Assembly (NCBI GenBank): GCA_052038485.1
Contig: JBQGCL010000173.1
Span: 5,315-69,314 of the forward strand
DNA: 64,000 bases
Reading direction: 5' to 3'
Source of the DNA: JACVRW01 sp052038485
GTDB lineage: Bacteria > Actinomycetota > Thermoleophilia > Solirubrobacterales > Thermoleophilaceae
The notes below the pieces were generated by a model, which saw nothing but the letters and a program-made list of their open reading frames with translations, was not told where the DNA came from and searched no databases. Both the position numbers and the translations under genes were made by a program. This document shows, in pieces, positions 10,347 to 18,505 of this stretch (position 1 is its first letter; each line of letters starts with the position of its first letter).

Positions 10347-11774
10347 ATGGCCGACCACCTCACGCCACTGGATGCGGCATTCCTCGAGCTCGAGGACGGC
10401 GACGAGTCCTCGCACATGCATGTGGGCTGGACGCTCGTGTTCGACCCCCTCCCGGGGGGCGGGACGCCCGGCGCCGAGCAGCTCATCGCGCTCCTGGCGG
10501 AGCGACTGGACCTGCTTCCGCGCTTCCGGCTGCGGCTCAACTCGCCGCGCGTCGGGCGCATGTCCTGGCCGGAGTGGGTCGAGGATCCCGCTTTCGAACT
10601 GGCGAATCACGTGCGGCGCGCGAGCCTCCCGGCACCGGGCGGAGACGCCGAGCTGCTCGAGTGGCTCGGCGACTTCTACTCGCACCGGCTCGACCGGGCC
10701 CACCCGCTGTGGGAGATCACTCTCCTCGACGGGCTCGAAGATCGCCGTTGGGCGCTCGCCTGCAAGGTGCATCACTGCCTGGTGGACGGGGTCAGCGGGG
10801 CGCTGGTGACAAGCGTGATGCTCGACGCCGAGCCCGAGCCGCCGGCCGGCTCCCGCGGGCTGCTCGAAACGCTTCCGGACCCGCCGACGGGCGATCCCGG
10901 AGTGGGCGCGCCGCTGACGCTGGTCGCGCACGGAGCTCGTGCGGGCGTGGGCGTGGCGCTCCACCCGCGCCGTCTCGCAGGGATGGTCGAGCGCTCGCGC
11001 GCGCTCGTCGACTTCATCGTCCACGACGAGCTGGTGGCTGCGCCGCCCTCAAGCCTCAACCTGGACATTGGGGCGACCAGGCGAATGAGATCGCTCACCG
11101 TCCCCCTCGCCGACCTCAAGGAGGTCAAGCGCTCGCTCGGCGGCACCGTCAACGACGTCGTGCTGGCCGCGTGCGCCGGCGGGCTGCGGCGTCTCCTGCG
11201 CAGCCGCGGCGAGCCGCTGCCGGCGGCGGGTCTGCGCGCACAGGTCCCGGTCAGTGTGCGGGAGGCGGGTGACCTGCTCGCGCTCGGCAATCGCGTGAGC
11301 TCACTCTTCGTGGACTTGCCCGTGAGTGCCCGCACCCCGCTCTCGCGCTACCGGAAGACGGTGGCCGCCACCAAGGGGCTGAAGGCCGGCAGGCGCTCGT
11401 CGGGCGCCGAAGCGATGGTCGATCTCGCCGGGCTGGCGCCACCGGTGTTGCACGCGTTCGTGGCGCGACTGTCGTTTGCGCCACGCCTCTTCAACGTCAC
11501 GATCACGAACGTGCCCGGCCCGCAGACGCAGCTCTACGCGTTCGGCGCTCCCGTGTGCAGCGTGGTCCCGCTCGTCCCGATCTTCGCTCGCCACTCGGTC
11601 GGCATCGCCGCGGTGAGCTACAACGGCAAGCTGACCTTCGGCTTGAACGCCGATCGCGCGACGGTGCCGGACCTCGACGAGCTGCGGTGTGGCCTCGAGG
11701 ACTCGCTCTCCGAGCTTCTGGAGCTGGCGCGGCGCCCGGGCCGGCGGCCCGCGCCGCTTACGCCTGGCCGATGA
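10347..11774 (+). CDS. wax ester synthase / diacylglycerol acyltransferase (WS/DGAT) 2
   Basis: 475 residues from ATG 10347, which has GAGGAG six bases upstream. The active-site motif HHCLVDG is at residues 142-148; the typical N-terminus LTPLDAAFLELED and the C-terminal NVTITNVPGPQTQLYAFG segment are intact. It is a clear paralogue of the WS/DGAT on the other strand but not a recent duplicate, since the sequences differ widely. Likely reaction: acyl-CoA plus an alcohol or diacylglycerol to wax ester or triacylglycerol. The stop overlaps the ATG of the kinase-fold gene, which in turn overlaps the aminotransferase gene, so the three are probably translated as one unit. Confidence 0.92.
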   Translation: MADHLTPLDAAFLELEDGDESSHMHVGWTLVFDPLPGGGTPGAEQLIALLAERLDLLPRFRLRLNSPRVGRMSWPEWVEDPAFELANHVRRASLPAPGGDAELLEWLGDFYSHRLDRAHPLWEITLLDGLEDRRWALACKVHHCLVDGVSGALVTSVMLDAEPEPPAGSRGLLETLPDPPTGDPGVGAPLTLVAHGARAGVGVALHPRRLAGMVERSRALVDFIVHDELVAAPPSSLNLDIGATRRMRSLTVPLADLKEVKRSLGGTVNDVVLAACAGGLRRLLRSRGEPLPAAGLRAQVPVSVREAGDLLALGNRVSSLFVDLPVSARTPLSRYRKTVAATKGLKAGRRSSGAEAMVDLAGLAPPVLHAFVARLSFAPRLFNVTITNVPGPQTQLYAFGAPVCSVVPLVPIFARHSVGIAAVSYNGKLTFGLNADRATVPDLDELRCGLEDSLSELLELARRPGRRPAPLTPGR

Positions 11775-12700
11775 CCATCGCCGGCGACCGGGCGCAGGCG
11801 CTGGATATCGAGCCCATCGACCGCGCCGTCGAGGAGGCGATCCGCGTCGGCGAGCCAGGGGTGCTCCGGGTGCTCGGCTACGGCGAGCTCACCCTGGTGT
11901 TCGGCTGGCCTCGCGAGCGCCCCGAGTTCGCGGTCAAGCGGCTCCCGCCCTTCCGTGACGTCGCGCAGCTCGACCGCTATCGCGATCTGCTCGAAAGCTA
12001 TATGGCGGCGCTGCGCGGTCGTGGCGTCCGCGTGCTGCCCACCGAGCTGCGCGCCACGGGGAGCGAGGGCGGATCCCCGCGCGCCTATCTGATCCAGCCG
12101 CTCGTGCCGCGTGACCGGCACCTCAACGCGCTGCTGCGGGAGGTCACGCCGGAGACCGGAGCCGCGCTGCTGGAAACGCTGGTCGAGCAGGTCGCCGCGG
12201 TCGTCGACCGTGAGCTCGGGCTGGACGCGCAGGCGTCGAACTGGGCCGTGGAGGACGGCGGGCTCGCCTGCTTCGACCTGTCCACCCCGCTCATGCGCTC
12301 GCCGGACGGACGGCACGGACTCGACCTGTCGTTGTTCCTGTCGATCTACCCCTGGGCTCTCCGCGGCGTGCTGGTGCCGGTGGCGCACCGCGTCATGGGC
12401 CAGTATCACGACGCCCGCACCGTGCTGCTCGACGTGGCCGCGAACCTCGTCAAGGAACGGCTGGACCGCTGGCTACCCGTGTTCCTCCGGTCGACCGCCG
12501 CGCGCGTCTCGCCGCCGGTCGACGAGACTGAGGTGCATCGCTACTTCGCCCGCGACAAGAAGCTCTGGCTTCTGATGCAGCGGTTGCGCCGCGCCGACCG
12601 CGCCTGGCAGCTGCGGGTGCGGCGTCGGCCGTACCCCTTCCTGCTGCCTCCGCCGTACGGTTACGGACCCCAGGAGCTACCCGAGAGCGAGGGCCGATGA
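11771..12700 (+). CDS. protein-kinase/APH-fold protein of unknown substrate
   Basis: 309 residues from ATG 11771 (ATGA overlap with WS/DGAT 2). I do not recognise a named family, but kinase landmarks can be read: EFAVKRLPPF offers an ATP-binding Lys at residue 56; LGLDAQASNWAV gives Asp152 and Asn157 at the HRDxxxxN spacing; and ACFDLSTPL gives Asp169, 12 residues further, close to the DFG position. So the fold and probably the catalytic residues are those of a small-molecule or protein kinase. The C-terminal half is helical and basic with a Pro/Tyr-rich end. Its place between a WS/DGAT and an aminotransferase suggests a role in lipid or lipid head-group chemistry (inference). Confidence 0.55.
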   Translation: MTIAGDRAQALDIEPIDRAVEEAIRVGEPGVLRVLGYGELTLVFGWPRERPEFAVKRLPPFRDVAQLDRYRDLLESYMAALRGRGVRVLPTELRATGSEGGSPRAYLIQPLVPRDRHLNALLREVTPETGAALLETLVEQVAAVVDRELGLDAQASNWAVEDGGLACFDLSTPLMRSPDGRHGLDLSLFLSIYPWALRGVLVPVAHRVMGQYHDARTVLLDVAANLVKERLDRWLPVFLRSTAARVSPPVDETEVHRYFARDKKLWLLMQRLRRADRAWQLRVRRRPYPFLLPPPYGYGPQELPESEGR

Positions 12701-13953
12701 ACGTCGTGAACGACCATCCGACAACCAGCGCCGAGGCGTTCGCGCTGATCGCCCGCCATCTCTCGCCGCACAAGGCCGAGGCCTTCCGCGGGCTCGGGAT
12801 CGACCTCGTCCAAGGGCGGCGCGAGGGCGTGCGGATCTGGGACCTCGACGGCGGCGACTACATCAACTGCCGCAGCTCTGGCGGGGTGTTCAACTTCGGG
12901 CACCACCCCGATTTCGCTGTCGAGGCACTGGCCACCGCGGTGCGCGAGCATGACATGGGCGACTGGCTGCTGCCGTCGTTGCGGCGCGCCGAGGGCGCCG
13001 CGGCGCTGGCCAGCCTGCTGCCCGAGCCGCTGCGCTATTCCTTCTTCACCGCCTCCGGCGCCGAGGCCGTTGAGGTGGCCTGCAAGCTGGCCCGCTCGGT
13101 GACCGGCAGAACCGAGTTCGTGTGCGCTGAGCACGGCTACCACGGCCATGTCGGATTCTCGCTCGCGATGGACGATCCGCAGCTGTCGGACCGCTACCGC
13201 CCGCTCACCCCCGGGATCGTACGGGTGCCCTTCGGCGAGCTCGACGGCCTCGAGCGCGCGATCGGCGACGCTACCTCGGCGGTGATCATGGAGACCATTC
13301 CGGCGACGGGCGGATACCTCGTGCCGCCGGGGGGCTACTTCCCGGAGATGCGCCGACTCTGCGACGAGCGAGGAGCTCTGCTGATCCTCGACGAGGTACA
13401 GGCCGGACTGGGTCGCACCGGCCGCCTCTGGGCCTTCGAGCACTTCGGCGTGGTGCCGGACGTGCTGATAACCGGCAAGGGCACAAGCGCCGGCGTCTAT
13501 CCGATCGCCGCCTGCTGCTTCGGCGATCGCGTGGAGACCCATTTCGCCGCGGACCCCTTCTTCCATCCGTCGAGCTTCGCGGGCTCGGAGCTCGGCGCGC
13601 GCGTGATCGAAGCCGTCGTCGACCGCTACCAGGACCCAGGACTGCTCCCGCACGTCAACGAGATGGGCGCACGGCTGCGGGCGGGCCTGGCGGCGCTGGT
13701 GGAGCGCTACCCCGACCGGCTCGTGGAGGTGCGCGGCCTCGGTCTGATGCTCGCGCTGGAGACCCGCTCAGACGAGCTCGGCTTCGAGCTCACGAAGCAA
13801 TGCTTCCAGCACGGCCTGCTCGCGATCTTCGCCTTCAACCGTCAGTCGGCGCTGCAGGTGATGCCGCCGCTCACGATCACGGCGGAGGAGGTCGACGAGG
13901 TGCTCGAGCGACTTGAAGCGGCCGTCGCGGCGCTGGGGGCAGTCCTGCTCTAA
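12697..13953 (+). CDS. class-III pyridoxal-phosphate aminotransferase
   Basis: 418 residues. PLP-binding landmarks of fold-type I subgroup II are present: TASGAEAVEVACKLARS (phosphate-binding turn), HGYHGHVGFS, the Asp motif LLILDEVQAGLGRTG, and the Schiff-base Lys in LITGKGTSAGVYP. The family moves amino groups between omega-amino acids, amines or amino aldehydes and keto acids; the substrate is not predictable. ATG 12697 overlaps the stop of the kinase-fold gene. Its membership in an operon with WS/DGAT 2 is unusual and hints that an amine is made for, or released from, a lipid (inference). Confidence 0.85.
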   Translation: MNVVNDHPTTSAEAFALIARHLSPHKAEAFRGLGIDLVQGRREGVRIWDLDGGDYINCRSSGGVFNFGHHPDFAVEALATAVREHDMGDWLLPSLRRAEGAAALASLLPEPLRYSFFTASGAEAVEVACKLARSVTGRTEFVCAEHGYHGHVGFSLAMDDPQLSDRYRPLTPGIVRVPFGELDGLERAIGDATSAVIMETIPATGGYLVPPGGYFPEMRRLCDERGALLILDEVQAGLGRTGRLWAFEHFGVVPDVLITGKGTSAGVYPIAACCFGDRVETHFAADPFFHPSSFAGSELGARVIEAVVDRYQDPGLLPHVNEMGARLRAGLAALVERYPDRLVEVRGLGLMLALETRSDELGFELTKQCFQHGLLAIFAFNRQSALQVMPPLTITAEEVDEVLERLEAAVAALGAVLL

Positions 13954-13981
13954 GTCGGGCTCGCCTTCCTCGCCGGCCGCG

Positions 13982-14947
13982 TTAGCGCCTGCGAGCTGTC
14001 GTGCCGCCCTGCTCCGGCTTGCGGCGCCGCTGTGCCCGCCCGCTGGGGCCAGCGCCGTGCAGGAGCAGCTCCCGCAGGCGCTCCGGGTCGAGCTTCGCAG
14101 GCTCGGTCTCGGCGATGAACCTCGACAGGACCTCGGCGAACCGGCCCGGCTCGCTGAGGTGGGGAAAGTGCCCCGCCTGCTCGAAGATCTCGAGCCTGCT
14201 CCCCGGCACCCGGCGGTGGGCGGCGTGAGCGTGCTCGACCGGGATCATCGTGTCGCGTGCTCCCCAGACGATCAACATCGGGATGCCGGCGGCGAGGTAC
14301 AAGCGGTTGCTCGCGTCCACGCGCTGGCCGCTCGGGTCGATCACCCCCCGCACGGTGTGGATGAAGGCCCGGCGGGCCCCTGTATCGGCCAGCGAGGCGA
14401 AGCCGCGCCCGATCTCCTCGAGGTCCGACCCGCCGCGAATGCCGATGCGACCGATCAGGCCGGCGATCTTCGTGCCCGTGCTCGGAAGGCCCGCCGCGAA
14501 CATCAGCGGCAGGACGTACTCGGCCCCGGGCAGCGCGGCTGAGCGCAACAGCAGGTTGAGGTCCTTGCCGAGGCCGCCGCTCGACACGAGCGCCAGCCGC
14601 TCCAGCATCTCCGGGAACTGGTAGGCGAACTGCATCGCCACACCCCCTCCCAGCGAGTGGCCTACGATCGTCGCGCGGTCGTGCCCGAGGGCGGCGAGCA
14701 GATCTCGGGTGCCGCTCGCGTAGGCCCCCAGCGAGTAATCGCCGCCGCTTGCCGAGTCCCCGTGCCCGAGCAGATCGGGCGCGATCACCTGGTGGTGCTC
14801 TCCCAGCAGCGGCAGTACGCGGTCCCAGATCTCCGATGTGCCGGCGATCCCGTGTATGAGGACGACCACGGGCCCCCGCTCCCCAGCCGTCCGGTAGCTG
14901 ACCTTGTGGCCGTGGAGCGTCGTCTCCTTGAGCTTCGAGTTCGGCAC
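13982..14947 (-). CDS. alpha/beta-hydrolase
   Basis: 321 residues, GTG start at 14947. The fold is plain: oxyanion motif VLIHGIAGTSEIWD, nucleophile elbow IVGHSLGGGVAMQ (Ser), acid in VWGARDTMIP (Asp) and catalytic His in QAGHFPHLSEP. No signal peptide, so cytoplasmic. The tail after about residue 285 is basic and probably disordered. The substrate is unknown; esterase, lipase-like or haloperoxidase-like roles are all possible. It is downstream of, and in line with, the phasin-like gene, so a depolymerase or lipase acting on storage granules is an attractive but unproved idea. Confidence 0.8.
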   Translation of the reverse strand: MPNSKLKETTLHGHKVSYRTAGERGPVVVLIHGIAGTSEIWDRVLPLLGEHHQVIAPDLLGHGDSASGGDYSLGAYASGTRDLLAALGHDRATIVGHSLGGGVAMQFAYQFPEMLERLALVSSGGLGKDLNLLLRSAALPGAEYVLPLMFAAGLPSTGTKIAGLIGRIGIRGGSDLEEIGRGFASLADTGARRAFIHTVRGVIDPSGQRVDASNRLYLAAGIPMLIVWGARDTMIPVEHAHAAHRRVPGSRLEIFEQAGHFPHLSEPGRFAEVLSRFIAETEPAKLDPERLRELLLHGAGPSGRAQRRRKPEQGGTTARRR

Positions 14948-15044
14948 GTCGTCTTCGCTTTCTGCGCGCCCTGGCGGTGCGCCGTCCGGCTTGGCCTGGC
15001 AGGGAGCGGCTGACTCGCGTCCGCCGCTCCCCTCGGGCCGTCTT

Positions 15045-15395
15045 CTACTTCCCGTTCGACCTGGTCAGCGACTGACCGGCGCTGTGCACCACCTTACGGA
15101 GGAAGTCGTACTGCGTGTGGACCAGCTTGTCGGCCATCTCCATCGCCGCGTCGACGACATCCTGCCGCCTCGACGGCTCGGCGCCACCCGGTGGCAGCGC
15201 CCGATCGACGGTGTCGACGAACTTGCGCACCGCCTCGATTGCGGCTCGCTGCCCCGACTCGACCGAGTGGAGCACGTCGTCGGACAGGTCCGTGGTGCGC
15301 CCGATCGCGCCGGCTCGCGCGGGCTTCGCCCGCTTGGCCGGGGCACGCTTGCGGGCCGCCGGTGCCGACTTTGGCTTGGGCTTGGTGGCGGGCAT
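15045..15395 (-). CDS. phasin-like protein with Lys/Ala/Pro-rich N-terminal tail
   Basis: 116 residues from ATG 15395, with GAGGAGG as ribosome binding site; an in-frame extension to 15719 lacks coding character. Residues 1-32 are a basic tail (KPKPKSAPAARKRAPAKRAK) like histone-H1-type tails. Residues 35-116 are amphipathic helix without cysteines or hydrophobic spans, resembling phasins, which coat polyhydroxyalkanoate or lipid inclusions and can bind DNA through basic tails. Closeness to two WS/DGAT genes and a hydrolase fits a granule-coat role (inference). A nucleoid-associated protein is the main alternative. Confidence 0.55.
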   Translation of the reverse strand: MPATKPKPKSAPAARKRAPAKRAKPARAGAIGRTTDLSDDVLHSVESGQRAAIEAVRKFVDTVDRALPPGGAEPSRRQDVVDAAMEMADKLVHTQYDFLRKVVHSAGQSLTRSNGK

Positions 15396-15718
15396 TGGCT
15401 CGTCCTCCTCGGGACTAGGGGTCCCGTTTCGCCAGCTTCGCGGAGCTCGGTTGATTTCCAGCCTCGGCCAGATACACCGGCATCCGACTGTCGCACGCGA
15501 CCGTAGGCGAGCCCAAGGGGGGTTCCATCCGTGGTAACTCCTAGGACGGCCTGGGCAAGCTACGCACCTGGCAACAGCCAGCGACGGCTCAGGCGGCGTT
15601 GTCGGGAAGGCTCCAGCGAGCTCGCGCTCGAGCTGTCGAGCTCGGTGAAGGGTCGAGAGCCCGCTCGCGGGCGCGTAAGCCCCCCTCGCCATTCGAACGG
15701 GAGCTCCTACAGGCGACA
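15396..15718. other. 323-base non-coding stretch
   Basis: Between the Tad-like unit and the phasin-like gene, both on the minus strand. It holds the 5' leader of the phasin-like gene, two copies of the 8-bp palindrome CGAGCTCG (15617-15624 and 15637-15644), a hairpin GCTCGA-GCTG-TCGAGC (15626-15641) and another, GCCCG-CTCG-CGGGC (15659-15672). The hairpins follow the Tad unit and could stop its transcript, but no T-tract follows. I found no tRNA or other RNA gene. Confidence 0.5.
15404..15426 (-). promoter_or_regulatory. hairpin abutting the ribosome binding site of the phasin-like gene
   Basis: On the coding strand CGGGAC-CCCTA-GTCCCG (15426-15410) is a 6-bp stem whose last base is the first base of GAGGAGG (15410-15404). 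Folding would crowd the ribosome binding site and could tune translation. Confidence 0.4.
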
Positions 15719-16504
15719 TCAGCGCCCCTCGCAGCGGTCGGCCAGCTCCGCGATCGCCCGGCCCAGATCGCCGCGCGGCTCGCGGCCGCCGAGGGCGAGC
15801 TGGGCGCCCATGCGGGCGTCCGGCAGGGCGTGGGCGGCGGGCGATGGCTCTCGGGCGCGGTTGCGGACGACGATCGGCTCGTGGCCGAGGCGCGCGAGGC
15901 AGTCGGCAGCGACGAGGCCGAGTGCGGGCTCGGTCGACGGTCCGCTGACGACGACCACCTGGTCAGCGAGCGCGGCCGGCACTCCCCCGAGCGACGAGGT
16001 CCCCGCGTCGAGTACGAGCGGGGCGACGTGGCGAGCGGTGTCCGCAAGGGCGCCGGCGTCGGCGCCGCCGATGAGACAGAGCCGGCCGACCGCGCGGGTC
16101 TCGGCGCCGGCCACATCGGCCAGCCGGCGCGCCAGCCGACTTGCGGCATGAGTGGCGAGCGGGATACCGGCGGCGCGGGCCTCGCAGTGAACCGCCGCGG
16201 CGCCGTCAGGGTCGCGGCTGGCGAGCTCGGCGGCGAGCGCCCGAGCGACAACGGTGGCCCCGCAACCTCTCGCCAAGCCGAACACGGCAACGACCGGCCG
16301 GGACGAAGCGGGAGCGGCAAGCACCGGCTCGCGCGAGGGCTCGGCCGGCTCGAGCAGCCAGGCGCCGGCCGTGGAGAGGGCGGCGGCAAGCGAGCCGCGC
16401 CGGACGGCGAGCGGCCCGCGGGCGCCGGCAACGGGGCGGCGGGCGCCGGCACCGGCGCGGCGGCCGGCGCCGCCGGGCGCGGCGAGGCGCGGCGCTCCAC
16501 TCAT
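15719..16504 (-). CDS. TadZ/CpaE-like protein with degenerate P-loop
   Basis: 261 residues from ATG 16504 (ATGA with the TadE gene). Residues 1-65 are Ala/Gly/Pro/Arg-rich. From about residue 70 it follows the MinD/ParA fold: VVAVFGLARGCGATVVARAL matches the deviant Walker A but both lysines are missing (Ala78 and Ala83), and APLVLDAGTS fits the Walker B strand. Known TadZ/CpaE proteins place Tad/Flp pilus machinery at the pole and often have atypical Walker motifs. Two TadE-like genes follow directly upstream in the unit, supporting a Tad link. ATP hydrolysis is unlikely from sequence. Confidence 0.55.
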   Translation of the reverse strand: MSGAPRLAAPGGAGRRAGAGARRPVAGARGPLAVRRGSLAAALSTAGAWLLEPAEPSREPVLAAPASSRPVVAVFGLARGCGATVVARALAAELASRDPDGAAAVHCEARAAGIPLATHAASRLARRLADVAGAETRAVGRLCLIGGADAGALADTARHVAPLVLDAGTSSLGGVPAALADQVVVVSGPSTEPALGLVAADCLARLGHEPIVVRNRAREPSPAAHALPDARMGAQLALGGREPRGDLGRAIAELADRCEGR

Positions 16505-16839
16505 GGCGCCTCCACCTCGGCGGTCGCGGTCACCTCGAGGCGCCTCGCGAGCGCGTCGAGGACCGACGGCGGCCGGAGGCGGAGCTCGACCTTGCCGCCG
16601 CTCACGGTCAGCCTCGCCTTGGCCTCCGACCATCCCGGCAGCGCCTCCCTCGCCGCCGCCTTCGGGTCCCGGCCGCTCGCCACCGCGAGCGCGCCCGCCT
16701 CAGCCGCCCCGCCGGCCAGGACGCTCGCGTAGCCGACCGCCAGCAGCTGCATCAACCCCAGCCCGACCACGAGCAGTAGCGGCGCCAGCGCCACCGTCTC
16801 CACCGTCGCCTGTCCGCGCTCGCGCGGGCGCAGCCTCAT
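16501..16839 (-). CDS. TadE-family pseudopilin-like protein 2
   Basis: 112 residues from ATG 16839 (ATGA with the first TadE). The N-terminus RPRERGQATVETVALAPLLL is the TadE signature: a short basic segment, G-Q-x-x-x-E, then one transmembrane helix to about residue 40, as in type IV pilin-like minor subunits. The rest is a small extracytoplasmic domain ending in a beta-like ALARRLEVTATAEVEAP. It is a paralogue of the next entry. No tadA ATPase, tadB/C platform or flp pilin gene is near. Confidence 0.75.
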   Translation of the reverse strand: MRLRPRERGQATVETVALAPLLLVVGLGLMQLLAVGYASVLAGGAAEAGALAVASGRDPKAAAREALPGWSEAKARLTVSGGKVELRLRPPSVLDALARRLEVTATAEVEAP

Positions 16840-17183
16840 CGCTGCCGACCCAGCGAAGACGTCGCGGCGATGCGGACCGGAGCGCGCGATCCGTGGAGGA
16901 GCGCCGGGATGTGGGCTGAGACGCGGACGCCTCCCCCAGGCGCACGCGTGACGGTCAGGCCGCGCCGCATCGACGCCGGCACTGCCCTGCGCGCCGCGGC
17001 CTCCGGATCGTGTCCCACGAGAGAGGCGCGTGCGGCGACCCGGGCGGCGTTCGCCGTCAGCCAGGCCGCGTGGCCGGCCAGGGCGAGCTGCCAGGCGATC
17101 AGGCCCACCAGCAGCACCACGGGCACCATCGCCACCAGCTCGATCGTCGCCTGCCCGCGCTCGCGGTCGCCGTGTCTCGTCAT
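16836..17183 (-). CDS. TadE-family pseudopilin-like protein 1
   Basis: 115 residues. GDRERGQATIELVAMVPVVL gives the TadE-type leader with conserved Glu, then a transmembrane helix to about residue 40 and the segment WLTANAARVAARASLVGHDPEAAAR. It shares the GHDPEAAAR / GRDPKAAAR element with its neighbour, showing tandem duplication and divergence. First gene of the three-gene unit; it would be placed in the membrane as a minor Tad pilus component. No ribosome binding site of strength is seen before ATG 17183. Confidence 0.75.
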   Translation of the reverse strand: MTRHGDRERGQATIELVAMVPVVLLVGLIAWQLALAGHAAWLTANAARVAARASLVGHDPEAAARRAVPASMRRGLTVTRAPGGGVRVSAHIPALLHGSRAPVRIAATSSLGRQR

Positions 17184-17248
17184 ACGCGCGGACGCTCGCG
17201 CGAGACGTGTGACGACTCAACGCGGGAGGGCTACAAGTGTGTGACGGG

Positions 17249-17605
17249 TCAGCTGTAGCTGCGGTACTGCAGCCACACCCAGTAGATGCCGTACGAGCAG
17301 AGCGCCAGTAGGGCGAACCACGCGATGATGCCCGCGCCGCCGACGTCGAAGAGACGGTCGGTGGCGACGATCGTGATGATCGCCAGTCCGATCGACCCGT
17401 ACAGCGCCAGCCGCACGTTGGGGTCGAGCGTGTCGATGTCGAGCCGGTACTGGTGGTAGAGCCGGTAGCCGAGCAGCGCGATCGCCGCCAGGAATACGAC
17501 GCTCAGCATTGCGAGCACCACGTCGAGCGCGTTGCCGCCCCCGGGCAGCACCGCGAACGCGAGCGCGATCAGTGCAACAACGCCAAGTTTCCAGGCGAAT
17601 TGCAT
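17249..17605 (-). CDS. four-helix membrane protein, function unknown
   Basis: 118 residues with four hydrophobic segments (about residues 5-22, 28-48, 66-84 and 90-110) and very short loops, so an integral membrane protein. I do not recognise the family. The start is supported by a TAGCCT box whose first T is 13 bases before the ATG, the leaderless geometry seen at many genes here. It lies between uppP and the Tad-like unit on the same strand but has its own apparent promoter. Confidence 0.6.
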   Translation of the reverse strand: MQFAWKLGVVALIALAFAVLPGGGNALDVVLAMLSVVFLAAIALLGYRLYHQYRLDIDTLDPNVRLALYGSIGLAIITIVATDRLFDVGGAGIIAWFALLALCSYGIYWVWLQYRSYS

Positions 17606-17612
17606 GGTGGGA

Positions 17613-17618
17613 AGGCTA
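17613..17618 (-). promoter_or_regulatory. -10 box (TAGCCT), near-leaderless
   Basis: TAGCCT is followed by seven bases and ATG 17605. No ribosome binding site lies between, consistent with a leaderless or nearly leaderless message. Confidence 0.45.
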
Positions 17619-17627
17619 GCCGCACTC

Positions 17628-18452
17628 CTACTTGATCGCCCCGGAGCTCACGAGCGCGAGCACGAGCACGCCGAGTGCAACCCGGTAGACGACGAAGATC
17701 ATCATCGAGTGCGTGGTCAGGTAGCGCAGCAGCCATGCGATCGCCGCATAGCCGGTCACGAAGGCCAGCGCGGTCGCGATGATCAGGTTGCCGGTCGAGA
17801 CGTGCTCGCCCTCCTCCCCGCTCAGGATCGAGCCGAGCTCGAACAGCCCTGACAGCACCACAGCCGGCACCGACAGCAGGAACGAGAAGCGGGCCGCCGT
17901 CGGCCGGTCGAGGCCGAGGAACAGTCCCGCCGTGATCGTCGCCCCCGACCGTGACACGCCCGGGACCAGCGCCAGCGCCTGGGCGAACCCCACCGCCAGC
18001 CCGTCGCGCGCCTCGATCTGCTCGATTGTCCGCGTCTTGGTCCCCATCCGCTCCGCCAGCAGCAGCACGAAGCCCAGCACGATCAGCGCGGTGCCGATCA
18101 GGTAGAGGTCGCGCGCGCCCGTCTCGATCTGGTCCTTGAACAGCACGCCGAAGATCCCGATCGGGATCGTGCCGAGCACGATGTACCAGCCGATGCGCGC
18201 GTCGAGCTCGCGGCGCGCCGAGCGGTCGCGCAGCGAACGCAGCCAGGCCAAGGCGATCCGGATCAGGTCGTGCCGGAAGTAGAGGAGGACGGCGGCCATC
18301 GTCCCCAGCTGGGTGACGGCCGTGAACGCGGCGCCCGGGTCCTCCCAACCGAGGAACGCCGGCACGATGCGCAGATGTCCGGTGCTGGAGATCGGCAGGA
18401 ACTCGGTCAGCCCCTGGACGATGCCCAGCACGATTGCCTCGAGCGTCGACAC
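17628..18452 (-). CDS. uppP: undecaprenyl-diphosphatase UppP (BacA)
   Basis: 274 residues, GTG start at 18452. Both catalytic signatures are intact: GLTEFLPISSTGHL near the N-terminus and PGVSRSGATITAGL in the second half, with about eight membrane helices. It dephosphorylates undecaprenyl pyrophosphate at the membrane, recycling the lipid carrier for peptidoglycan and wall polymers; extra copies raise bacitracin tolerance. A TAACCT box ends nine bases before the start. Confidence 0.95.
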   Translation of the reverse strand: MSTLEAIVLGIVQGLTEFLPISSTGHLRIVPAFLGWEDPGAAFTAVTQLGTMAAVLLYFRHDLIRIALAWLRSLRDRSARRELDARIGWYIVLGTIPIGIFGVLFKDQIETGARDLYLIGTALIVLGFVLLLAERMGTKTRTIEQIEARDGLAVGFAQALALVPGVSRSGATITAGLFLGLDRPTAARFSFLLSVPAVVLSGLFELGSILSGEEGEHVSTGNLIIATALAFVTGYAAIAWLLRYLTTHSMMIFVVYRVALGVLVLALVSSGAIK

Positions 18453-18461
18453 CGCGGCGGC

Positions 18462-18467
18462 AGGTTA
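18462..18467 (-). promoter_or_regulatory. -10 box (TAACCT) of uppP
   Basis: TAACCT with its first T 15 bases before GTG 18452; the leader would be about three bases long, and no Shine-Dalgarno motif is present. Confidence 0.4.
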
Positions 18468-18505
18468 GTGGCCGCCCCCGGCGTCGCCGCCCGAAACGCG
18501 CCTCG

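Noticed and set aside
10145..10561. N-terminal extension of AdhE to 10561
   Set aside because: The extension is Arg/Ser/Pro low complexity, overlaps the divergent promoter and WS/DGAT 2, and a good start with a purine-rich ribosome binding site lies at 10144.
15396..15718. T-loop-like CCATTCGAACGGG hinting at a tRNA
   Set aside because: No pairing T-stem, anticodon arm or acceptor stem can be drawn on either strand.
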